Positions 44,215-56,200 of a stretch of 64,000 nt of DNA are shown here, in pieces; the first letter of the stretch is position 1, and each line of letters starts with the position of its first letter. Both the position numbers and the translations under genes were made by a program. Under the pieces are notes generated by a model that was given only the letters and a program-made list of their open reading frames with translations, made no database searches and was not told the origin of the DNA. Where the stretch lies: NCBI GenBank assembly GCA_958450365.1, contig CAUEEP010000724.1, positions 186,001 to 250,000 of the forward strand, given 5' to 3'. This DNA is from Mesorhabditis belari. Its lineage: Eukaryota > Nematoda > Chromadorea > Rhabditida > Rhabditidae.

Positions 44215-46124
44215 AAAACCAAAACAGACCAAAACCAAAACAGACCAAAACCAAAACAAACCAAAACAGACCAAAACAAACCAAAACCAAAACAGACCAA
44301 AACAAACCAAAACCAAAACAGACCAAAACAGACCAAAACCAAAACAGACCAAAACAAACCAAAACCAAAACAGACCAAAACCAAAACAGACCAAAACCAA
44401 AACAGACCAAAACCAAAACAGACCAAAACCAAAACAAACCAAAACAGACCAAAACCAAAACAGACCAAAACAGACCAAAACCAAAACAGACCAAAACAGA
44501 CCAAAACCAAAACAGACCAAAACAGACCAAAACCAAAACCAAAACAGACCAAAACAGACCAAAACCAAAACAGACCAAAACCAAAACAGACCAAAACAAA
44601 CCAAAACCAAAACAGACCAAAACAGACCAAAACCAAAACAGACCAAAACAGACCAAAACCAAAACCAAAACAGACCAAAACCAAAACAGACCAAAACAGA
44701 CCAAAACCAAAACAGACCAAAACAGACCAAAACCAAAACAGACCAAAACAGACCAAAACCAAAACAGACCAAAACAGACCAAAACCAAAACCAAAACAGA
44801 CCAAAACCAAAACAGACCAAAACAGACCAAAACCAAAACAGACCAAAACAGACCAAAACCAAAACCAAAACAGACCAAAACAAACCAAAACCAAAACAGA
44901 CCAAAACAGACCAAAACCAAAACAGACCAAAACAGACCAAAACCAAAACCAAAACAGACCAAAACCAAAACAGACCAAAACAGACCAAAACCAAAACAGA
45001 CCAAAACAGACCAAAACCAAAACAGACCAAAACAGACCAAAAACCAAAACAGACCAAAACAGACCAAAACCAAAACCAAAACAGACCAAAACCAAAACAG
45101 ACCAAAACAGACCAAAACCAAAACAGACCAAAACAGACCAAAACCAAAACCAAAACAGACCAAAACAAACCAAAACCAAAACAGACCAAAACAGACCAAA
45201 ACCAAAACAGACCAAAACAGACCAAAACCAAAACAGACCAAAACAGACCAAAACCAAAACAGACCAAAACAGACCAAAACCAAAACAGACCAAAACAGAC
45301 CAAAACCAAAACAGACCAAAACAGACCAAAACCAAAACCAAAACAGACCAAAACCAAAACAGACCAAAACAGACCAAAACCAAAACAGACCAAAACAGAC
45401 CAAAACCAAAACCAAAACAGACCAAAACAAACCAAAACCAAAACAGACCAAAACAGACCAAAACCAAAACAGACCAAAACAGACCAAAACCAAAACCAAA
45501 ACAGACCAAAACCAAAACAGACCAAAACAGACCAAAACCAAAACAGACCAAAACAGACCAAAACCAAAACAGACCAAAACAGACCAAAACCAAAACAGAC
45601 CAAAACAGACCAAAACCAAAACCAAAACAGACCAAAACCAAAACAGACCAAAACAGACCAAAACCAAAACAGACCAAAACAGACCAAAACCAAAACCAAA
45701 ACAGACCAAAACAAACCAAAACCAAAACAGACCAAAACAGACCAAAACCAAAACAGACCAAAACAGACCAAAACCAAAACAGACCAAAACAGACCAAAAC
45801 CAAAACAGACCAAAACAGACCAAAACCAAAACCAAAACAGACCAAAACCAAAACAGACCAAAACAGACCAAAACCAAAACAGACCAAAACAGACCAAAAC
45901 CAAAACAGACCAAAACAGACCAAAACCAAAACAGACCAAAACAGACCAAAACCAAAACAGACCAAAACAGACCAAAACCAAAACAGACCAAAACAAACCA
46001 AAACCAAAACAGACCAAAACAAACCAAAACCAAAACAGACCAAAACAGACCAAAACCAAAACAGACCAAAACAAACCAAAACCAAAACAGACCAAAACAG
46101 ACCAAAACCAAAACAAACCAAAAC
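44215..46124. repeat. 1.9-kb array of CCAAAA / CCAAAACAGA units
   Basis: Units CCAAAAC and CAGACCAAAA combine into a 16-bp pattern (CAAAACAGACCAAAAC) with a longer higher-order period. Open on the minus strand in all three frames for 640-700 codons (Phe/Trp/Cys/Val/Leu only), which is a by-product of the lack of stop triplets rather than a gene. Confidence 0.96.
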
Positions 46125-46365
46125 TCAATTTGCATATAAATTAACATGCAAATTTCAAATTGTAAAATGCGAATTTTAATGTAAAATGCAAATTTGCCTT
46201 TCACTTTTTCTCACTCCACAAAATCTCGCGACCGAAAAAAGGACCAAAACACGACCTCGAGATTTCGAAACAAAAAATAGCCTATGGGATAGATTTTTGG
46301 ATGCTGATTTCAAATCTGCAAACAGATTTTTGCTAGCTCCTCCCAGTCGCGAGATATTGGCGAGT
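46125..46365. other. Spacer between opposing CCAAAA arrays
   Basis: Contains AAATTTGCAT-type inverted bits and TCTCGCGACC…GTCGCGAGAT arms (46227, 46346). No exon. Confidence 0.5.
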
Positions 46366-46487
46366 TTTGGTTTGTTTTGGTTTGTTTTGGTTTTGGTTTG
46401 TTTTGGCTTTGGTTAAGTTTTGGTTTTGGTTTTGGTAGTTTTGGTTTTGGTTTTGGTAGTTTTGGTTTTGGTTAAGTTTTGTTTTCC
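46366..46487. repeat. Reverse-oriented TTTTGG array
   Basis: TTTTGGTTTGTTTTGGTTTT is the complement of the 44215-46124 units, so the two arrays face each other. Confidence 0.88.
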
Positions 46488-46496
46488 GGAGTTTAG

Positions 46497-46578
46497 GATA
46501 ACATACGGTAAATCTAAATCTAAATCTAATCTAATCTAATCTAATCTAATCTAATCTAATCTAAATCTAAATCTAAAC
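46497..46578. repeat. AATCT / AAATCT microsatellite
   Basis: TAATCTAATCTAATCT flanked by AAATCTAAATCT. Confidence 0.88.
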
Positions 46579-46639
46579 ATAGAACACCTAAATCTCATTT
46601 TAAAGTTGATTATAGTATAAAATCGTATATGAAGTCAGC

Positions 46640-47237
46640 TTGGCCTTGTCTTAGAACGATCTAGCTTAGCTTTGTCCTAGAAGGATCTAGCTTAGCTTTG
46701 TTCTAGAAGGATCTAGCTTAGCTTTGTTCTAGAAGGATCTAGCTTAGCTTTGTTCTAGAACGATCTAGCTTGGCTTATTGAAATCGAAATTTTACCGTTC
46801 TTTCATCCGTTGCACGTGGTTCATCTCGATTTTCGTCGATTTCACATACCAATTTTGGGCCGTTTTGAGAATGTCCCCACTCTGAATCGCTGATTTTACA
46901 TTTTACAAAATCAGAAACGTTTTCAAGATTTATATATAGGCTGTAGCTTGGCTTTGTCCTAGAAGGATCTAGCTTGGCTTTAAGGGAGAAAGCTTCTAGG
47001 GAGAAGGATCTAGCTTGGCTTTGTCCTAGAAGGATCTAGCTTGGCTTTAGGCCCTAGAAGGATCAAGCTTGGCGTTGTCCTAGAAGGATCTAGCTTTGCT
47101 TTGTCCTAGAAGGATCTAGCTTTGCTTTGTCCTAGAAGGATCTAGCTTTGCTTTAAGCCCTAGAAGGATCTAGCTTGGCGTTGTCCTAGAAGGATCTAGC
47201 TTTACTTTGTCCTAGAAGGATCTAGCTTTCTAGATCG
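46640..47237. repeat. Minisatellite CTAGAAGGATCTAGCTTGGC on both sides of the last kinase exon
   Basis: A 24-bp unit (GGATCTAGCTTGGCTTTGTC plus CTAGAA) occupies 46640-46782 and 46935-47237; the terminal kinase exon (46889-46842) lies between. Confidence 0.9.
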
Positions 47238-50200
47238 ATTTAAGATCGATTTTTGCTAGTTAAAGCCTTTTTTAAGATGCTTTACTTACTGGTGAAAGTA
47301 TTTGAACATTTGAGACGATATCCGGCTCGGGTGCCTTCACTTTTTCTTCTTCGCGTACCGTCTGGACAATGGAAAAGCTTTTATTGCTTTTTAATGGTTT
47401 TTTATCGTTTTTTAATGCTTTTTTAATGCTTTTTAATGCTTTTTTATTGTTTTATTCTATTTTTTATTGGATTAAGCTTTTCAGAAAGTCTTTCTTTTCA
47501 TAATTCTATTCAAAAAAGGACAAATTCACCAATTTTCTCTAAACCAAAAAGTACCAAATACTGTTCAATATCTGGTTTTTTGTTCAATTTTTATCTTTCT
47601 AAGTGTTTAATAAGATAAGCTGACTGCACCAGATTCTGCAAGGTAAAATGAACTGTTCGAACGGGGGGCTCTGGGTGAATTTCCGGGTATTCTTTCACAT
47701 CCTTCAATTCCCCAAGTGTTTCCTGTCTCGAGGCGATCAATGTTTGCTCCAATTTCCCCACATCGCTTCTGAAACAGGTCAGCTTTAGATATTTGGTTTT
47801 AGATATTTGGCTTTAGATATTTGGATTTAGATATTCAGCTATCCAGCCATCCAGCCAACCAGCTATCCAGCTATCCAGCTATCCAGCTATCCAGCTATCC
47901 AGCTATCCAGCTATCCAGCTATCCAGCTATCCAGCTATCCAGCTATCCAGCTATCCAGCTATCCAGCTATCCAGCTATCCAGCAATCCAGCTATCCAGCT
48001 ATCCAGCCAACCAGCTATCCAGCTATCCAGCTATCCAGCTATCCAGCCAACCAGCTATCCAACCATCCAGCCATCCACCATTTCACTCACATTTCTGTTA
48101 AAGTTGATGGATATGGATTGTAATGTCCATCCTCTGTCGTCGTTAAAACCTGAAGTTTGACCGATTACGGTTACTGTGACCATTTTGACTTACTGTAGAT
48201 CTAAATCTGGCAAAAATTTCTCATTTACCGAATCTTTTTAAAAACCCAATCATTACCACTGTTTTAGTGACAGCTCCTGTTTCGAGAAGCGTACGAAATG
48301 GCTCCAATTTCTCGTCGATCATTTTCTCAATCGGCTCGATCGGGACTAAAACTAGCAACGAGATTCAAGCTGTTTATGATGTAATTGTTGCTCAAAAATG
48401 ATGTAATATGATGTAATATGATGCTCAAATATAATATGATGCTCAAAAATCGTAATCTTTCTCTGCTGCACTCAATTTTCAGTATCGTTTGATATAAGTT
48501 TAATAGGTACAATCTAATTTGCTCGTTACACCCCACAACTTCAGAGCTACGTTCAGTTCAGTTCCAAGTACAGTTCAGTTCCAAGTACAGCTCAGTTCCA
48601 AGTCCAGTTCAAACAGGTTCTAGTTCAAGCTTTTAGTTCAATGCCAGCGATTCAACGATGATGCTAAGAAGCTTTCAAAAGAACCGAATGAGCTTTCAAA
48701 CGAACCGAAGAAGAAGGTGATATTTTGATGTTGAAACAAAGCTGAAAGCGATTAAGGGAATGAAAGATAAGTCGGTTGCGGTACTTCGGCGTTGCTCTTC
48801 GGCTCTCGGCGTTGCTCTTCGGCATCCAACAATGGTGCAAGGAAAAGGATGAGCTTGAGAAATAGGCTGGAACAAAAGGATGTAAAGAAAAAGAAAAGGA
48901 TGTAAAGAATTGGCGGCAGTAGACGGAATCTCAAGGGTTTCGATTTCGATAACTAAGGATGGATCAATTCAGGAGTCAGGTGGATCAATTCGTGAAGAAC
49001 GATCGAAGAAAGGATCACGATCAAAACAAGGATCACGCGATGGTTGCTTGAACACGTTGTGCTTGTGCTTGACAAGCACAACGTGATTTGAAAGGAGAAG
49101 ATGCTTCTCCTGCATCAAATGAATGGCTAGAAAAGTTCCGAAACAGCTTCTCAACTCGCCCCTTGACAATAGTTTGCCTAAAAGTTCTGAAAGAGGACAA
49201 ATTCTGAGTAAAGCGACTGTTGTCAAAGTAAAGCGATTGTTGTCACCAAGGCTAATATCAAGAATCAGCTCAGCTGTTCGACATCAGCTACGCTTGAAAG
49301 CCACTCGTTCGCAGGCCAGAATGGAAAAGATTATTGGGATTTCCTGAACTTCTATGAGCTGTATTGTCAAAAGTTGTCAAATCGCTGATCGACTAGATTC
49401 TCTACATGGAGAAGATGCACAAGGAGGGCAATTACGTGTCGATCTTTGCTTGTGACGAGATGAGAATCTTTCTTGGACAGTTTAACGATTGTTTAATGCT
49501 TCGAACAGTTTAACGACTCCAGAAAAAGAATCCAACGAGGTTTCTCTTCTTGCAACAGCCACGACAAATTGGAATCTCGGTGATGCTAACCGCTTGTGAT
49601 GGTTTCAAATGGAAGCCTTTTGTTTTGCTAAATCGAGTTTGTTCTGATCGAAAAGTTGTCACCAAGTTCCACAACAAAGTCGAGTTTCATTCAGACTTTA
49701 ATCTCAATAATATTTGCTTTAAAATAGTACAATATGTGAAAGAACAGTTGTGGGGTATAATGAAAAGCTGATGAATAGAACAGAACAGACGAGCAGCTGA
49801 TGAATAGAACAGAACAGACGAGCAGCTGATGAATAGAACAGAACAGACGAGCAGCTGATGAATAGAACAGAACAGACGAGCAGCTGATGAATAGAACAGA
49901 ACAGACGAGCAGCTGATGAATAGAACAGAACAGACGAGCAGCTGATGAACAGAACAGAACAGACGAACAGTGCGGTTCAAGTGAAGTTTTGTATTGAAAG
50001 GATTTCAATTCACAATGTTGCTTTGTAATAAAGCTTTTAAAAAAAAGCTTTTAAGCAAGGAAACAATATTTTATTATAAATAGTATCAATGTTTTCCGAG
50101 TGATCTACCTTGCTTTTCAGTTGGCGGTTGGGGAGAAGGATTACGATGTGAATGGATGGGTGATGGCGATGGAGTGACTTCGATTGGTCTCAAATGGGGA

Positions 50201-53200
50201 AGTGGATCAGGTTGTACTAAAAATAAGACGGAATTTATAGGTTTACAGCTGGTGGGAAGTCTGTACTCTGTACTCTGTACTTTGTACTTTGTAAATGGTG
50301 TACTTTGAGGCCAATAAGTGGCCTCTTCTTCATCACTCTCGAGCTGGTGGAAAGTCTGTACTCTGCACTTTGTACTTTGTACTCTGTACTTTGTAAATGG
50401 TGTACTTTGAGGCCAATAAGTGTGAATACACTCTTCTTCATCACTCTCGAGCATTTTCTCGTGCAACGCTGAGACGCTGAGACGCTGAGACGAGAAAAAA
50501 CGAGATTCTAGTACGTCCAGCGTACTAGAAAGCGTGCGTTTCCAAGATTTAGACCCAAAGTACACTTTAATAAAGCTATCTATTTCTACAAAGCTATCCA
50601 CAAAGCTATCTATTTCAAATGCTCACATGGTGGTCCAATATATTTTGTCGGAGCCACCGTTTGAAGGGGATTATCGATAAGTGCTGTCATTGAATCGTAC
50701 ACATCACCCTAGGATTTAGATAGATAATTATCTTTGAATTATGACGTTCAAGAGATCATTATCTTTAATTTCTGACGTTCAAAAAGATCATTATCTTTAA
50801 ATTCTAACTTACACAAAGATCATTGTCTTTAAATTCTAACTTAAACTCACCCTAACATTTATCGGTTCATAGAGTCGATCACTTTCCGGCATCGTGATCA
50901 AGAAATGCTGACCGTGAGGGAATTTCTAAAATGTTTAAATTGATTGCTTCTGAAAGTTTACAATTCTACAAATGTTCACTGCTCCTTACTGTTTTGGAAC
51001 AGTAAGGAGCAGTGGAGCAGTTAAAAAACAGCCTAGAGTAGTTGAAGGTTATTAACCTATTCAAAAAGTCTTTTCATTCCTTTTCGTACTTCCGCTTAAA
51101 ACCAAGAAATGCACCAATTAAACTACTGTTTGTTTGACTAGAAAGGTCATTATTTTCTTCCAAAATAACATTAAAGCTGGTTTAAAAACGTCTGATGTCT
51201 AGATTTTTTGAGAGAATGAAGCATAGTCAAAAAAGGCGACGGTTCGATGATGCGGTTTAGACTAGAGATGGGGAATCGGGCCCGATCTAAACAGTTAAGG
51301 TTTTGGGGTAGAAAGGAGCTGGCCGATCCAAACAGTTAAGGTTTTGGGGTAGAAAGGAGCTGGCCGATCAAAACAGTTAAGGTTTTGGGGTAGAAAGGAG
51401 CTGGCCGATCCAAACAGTTAAGGTTTTGGGGTAGAAAGGAGCTGGCCGATCCAAACAGTTAAGGTTTTGGGATGGAAAGGAGTGAAAGGAGCTAGTTTAT
51501 TGTAAACTACATTAAAAAAACTTTATTTTCTCGTAAAATGAGCTTACCTCAATGAGCTCGACGCAGAAATCTCGCAGCTTGTCCGAATGCAAGCGATCCT
51601 CCGGATTCCCAGCCATACATCTACATCATTATTTTTTAATATATTATTAGTTATTTATTAGTTTTGTTATTTGTTAGTTTAGTTGTTTATTAATTTAGTA
51701 ATTTATTAGTTTAGTTATTTATTAGTTTAGTTATTTATTAGTTTAGTTATCGACTAAACTCGAGGCTTTTGGCGACTAGGCGTGGCTCTTTTATCTTGCA
51801 TCCCGAATCTGCTTTCTCTAAATCCTCTAGAGCTTTTTTCGTAAATCGTGTGACTAAATGCCCTTCCCGACAGTTTGGAATGCCCTTCCCAACAAGTTGC
51901 GTTTGATCTCCACCGTGTCTGATTTTAAAAGGACTATTTCGTTGCATTTTAAGTGATTTTAAGTGACTTTGTGATCTTTTATCTAGTACATTTTTCATGT
52001 CGTTTTCGCACTTTATTTCTTTCTGAATAAAGTATTTATATATATTAGGTTGATGCAAAAGTTTTTTTCATTTCCTATTTTGCACTCTACGAAAACAATT
52101 AACGGCAGAGTCAATTATCTGTCAATGTGGTCAATTACTAGTAAACATCTGCTCTACAGATCATACTTCATCATCCTCCTATCAGTTATTATTTACAGCA
52201 AAAATGACGACTCAACATCACCTAATTCGAGCTGCTTTACTCTATGACTACAAACAAGGCAAGTCCGCTGCGGAATCTCATCGGATCATTCTGCAAGTAT
52301 TCAAAGATGAAAGCTATACACTTGCCAATTGTGAAAAATGGTTTCGACGTTTCCGAGAAGGCAATGAGGATCTTGAGGATGAGCCCCGATCCGGACGCCC
52401 CCCTACAGGAATCGACGACGAACTCTTGGATGCCATTGCCCGGGATCCAACGCTGACAACTCGAGAATTGGGAGAAATATTTGACGTAGATCAATCTACA
52501 ATTGTACGCCATCTTCATGCTTTGGGCAAAAAGAATCGATCCGGGAAATGGGTCCCTCATCAATTGTCTCAGTCAGACAAGCTTTCGAGGATGAACATCT
52601 GCACTATTCTTATTCAGCTATCGAAAGGACGGGATTTTTGGAAGTCTCTTCTGACTTGCGATGAAACTTGGATTCTATGCGATGATCCAAAACTAAAAAA
52701 ACAGTGGCTTTCACCCGGACAATCGCCGATTCCAACACCCAAACCGGATATTCATGGACGGAAGATCATGCTCTCGATGTGGTGGACCTACCAAGGCTTG
52801 ATCTATTACGAGTTGATAAATCCACAGAGGACTATTACTGCATCACTTTACAAACAACAACTGGATCGAGTCAATCAAGCCCTGCAAAAATTGGATCGAA
52901 ACACGCCCAAGGTCAGATTCATTCACGACAACGCCCGACCTCATACGGCAAACATTTCGCTTGACAAAATTGATGAAATTGGCTGGAAGCTTCTCCCTCA
53001 TCCACCTTATAGCCCTGATCTTTCACTATCTGATTACCACTTATTCCGGTCGCTGAAGCCATTTCTGGGCGAGCGACTGTTCGACAATCATGCCGACATC
53101 ATCAAAAAGATCGACGAGTATTTTGCTTCCAAAAATCCCGCGTTCTTCATGGATGGCCTCAAGGATCTAAGCAGAAGATGGCAGAAGGTCCTCGATTACA

Positions 53201-56200
53201 ATGGAGATTATTTTGAAGATTGATTATTATTATTGTGTACTTTTTTTGAATAAAGAAGTTTTACCAAAAATGAAAAAGACTTTTGCATCAACCTAATATT
53301 TATTTATTAGTTTAATTATTTATTAGTTTAGTTATTTATTAGTTTAATTATTTATTAGTTTAGTTATTTATTAGTTTAATTATTTGGTCGCGTCCGTTTC
53401 CTTCCAATTTGCGTTGCTATTTTGCAATTATTCACGTCGCATTTTTCGTCCTTTTCTCCCTTCCCGAAATTATTTTTTTTTGGTCTGCGGGTTGCTTTTG
53501 CCTTCTTTCTGGGGGGACTTGATTGTTTCTTTTGATGCGCATGCTGTTTTTGTAATGGGTATTGTTGCATTTTGGTTTTGTACTAATAAACAGTAAAATT
53601 ATAAATTCAACTTACTTTCTGCTACCCTTCAGGTTTTAAATCCTGTTTAGATAACTGGTTTAACATTGTAGAGAGAGCTTACTAACATTTGTGTCGCCAC
53701 CGACGAGTATTAATCTTGTGTTGGATGCTGCGCGTTCTTGTTATGTTGTAAGCGCTTTGGGGAAACCCATTTAACCTTCTTTGTGCAATTCGGCTATTCT
53801 GAAGCAAAATCATCCTCGATGATAAGGTTAAAGCGGGTCGCACCCCAAACTATTAGTTTATTTATTTATTAATTTAGTTATTTATTGGCTCTCGACGGGG
53901 CGCCTCCAGAAGAAGGCCTTTTCTCATACGCCAACCTTCCGTTTCCTCTAAAAGCTCCCACAGTTTCTTTTTTAATCGAGTTATTAAATTCTGAAACATT
54001 TTACCCCCTGATGTTCGTGATATTTCCACCTTGGCTAGATTTAAAGCCGCAATTTCGGCAATTGATTTCTGCAATTGATTTGACTGCTCTGTGATTCTTT
54101 CTTGAGGTATCCATTTATCTTTTGGGTGTGTTTTGAGTGGTGTCCCGGGTAATTATTGTGATTTTGTCTTGTCGCTATTCAACTCAATAAAGCATATATA
54201 TAGTTATTGATTAGTTTAGTTCTTTATTAGTTTAGTTCTTTATTAGTTTAGTTCTTTATTAGTTTAGTTCTTTATTAGTTTAGTTATTTATTAATTTAGT
54301 TATTTATTAGTTTAGTTATTTATTACACCATTTAATTAGCATCAGGCTTAGGCTTAGGCTTAGGCTCAGGCTCAGGCTTAGGCTCAGGCTCAGGCTTAGG
54401 CTCAGACTCAGGCTCAGGCTCAGGCTTAGGCTTAGGCTTAGGCTCAGGCTTAGGCTCAGGCTTAGGCTCAGGCTCAGGCTCAGGCTTAGGCTTAGGCTTA
54501 GTTTAATTTAAGTTTAACAATCCTCACGTTTGAATGAGATCATTGAATACTTTCAGAATTGGCAATTCTGATGGTCGTTCTCCATTTTGAATCCCAACAA
54601 TGAATGCCACCGGAGTCTTGTATTTTTGGATGAAAGTCGGCAATCTAAAATCATGAAATTGATAGTTGAATAGATTAAAAAAAGATTGAATTGTTTTCAA
54701 AGATCCAATTGAATTGTTTCTTTTAAAATAATTGTTTTAAAAGAATTGTTTAAGAAACCTTCTCGCAAACATCATCCAGAACACCATTCCCAAGCTGAAC
54801 ACATCGACACGACTATCGTATTGATGGCTTGTCATTACCTAAATAATTTAATGTTTAAAATGCAAACTTGGCTAGAGATAAGTGCTGTTATAGTAGTGGA
54901 TCTAACTGTTATCGCCCGAGGCTTACTTTGCGCTCAAATAAACACACCAAACTCAATCCCTCATCTTTTATTTTTCTTTTTTCAATGATTAGTACCACCA
55001 GGTTTTGAGCAGAGTTCGTCATTTTCGATCTAATTGTCAATAAGTGTCAATAAGTGTACGGAAAGACGAGATTTGACCATTTTAATGGCTATTTTTTCAC
55101 CTCCGCCCCTTTTGCCATTGGCAATCTAACTTTAAGCTCAAATATCTTGGCTTTGGGTCGTTCAATTTGAATAATTTTTCTACCAATCAATAGAGAAAGA
55201 CTTGGCGCGTCGAATGATATCACTAATATTGAAATTGGACAGCTCTGCACCAAGATATTGAAGTTCAAAGTTAGATTGCCAATGGCAAAGGGGGTGGGGC
55301 TGAAAAAGTAGCAATGAAAGTGGCCAAATCTCGTCTTTCCGATGAAACTAGACCTGTATTTCTGCCTGCATAGAGATCTTTTGAAAAAGAAATAGTTTTT
55401 CTTATTTAATATATCTAAAAAAATGCAGCTATATCAGCTTCTAGACAAGCCTCAGCTTCTAGACAAGCGTCAGCTTCTAGACAAGCGTCAGCTTCTAGAC
55501 AAGCGTCAGCTTCTAGACAAGCGTCAGCTTCTAGACAAGCGTCAGCTTCTAGACAAGCGTCAGCTTCTAGACAAGCGTCAGCTTCTAGACAAGCGTCAGC
55601 TTCTAGACAAGCGTCAGCTTCAGACAAGCGCAGCTTCTAGACAAGCTTCAGCTTCTAGACAAGCGTCGCTTCTAGACAAGCGTCAGCTTCTAGACAAGCG
55701 TCAGCTTCTAGACAAGCTCAGCTTCTAGACAAGCGTCAGCTTCTAGACAAGCGTCAGCTTCTAGACAAGCTTCAGCTTCTAGACAAGCTTCAGCTTCTAA
55801 ACAAAGCTTCAGACGAAGCAGAGCAATCAGCCAAAAAACGAGCGAGAAAACGATGGTGGAATTAGGTTGGTGTTGGAATTCTCTCATTTCTAGTACCTCT
55901 GGCGCCATAAAGAGATAACTGCCGACTCTTGTTGTCATATCTTCACCATTTGAGGCCAAAACTCGTGACTCGCCGAGGTCACAGATTTTCACGGTTGTGT
56001 ACAATTCGTTCATTAGAATGCTGAAAAAGATTTAGAGTTGTTTTGAAAAATTTTTGAAAACAATAACTTTGAGATGATGATTTTAAAAGGGCTTAGAGTA
56101 CTGTAGCCAAATTTCTTACTTATCCGGCTTTAAATCCCTGTGCAAAACGTTGCATTTGTGCATGTGAGCCACTGCACTCGTTACCTAAAGATTTATATAA

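Noticed and set aside
44098..46204. Open frames of 640-700 codons in all minus-strand frames
   Set aside because: They are the CCAAAACAGA array read as Phe/Trp/Val/Cys/Leu; absence of stop triplets in the unit explains them.
55415..55728. Leu-Glu-Ala-Asp-Ala-Cys repeat protein
   Set aside because: 18-bp minisatellite inside a kinase intron; both strands open.
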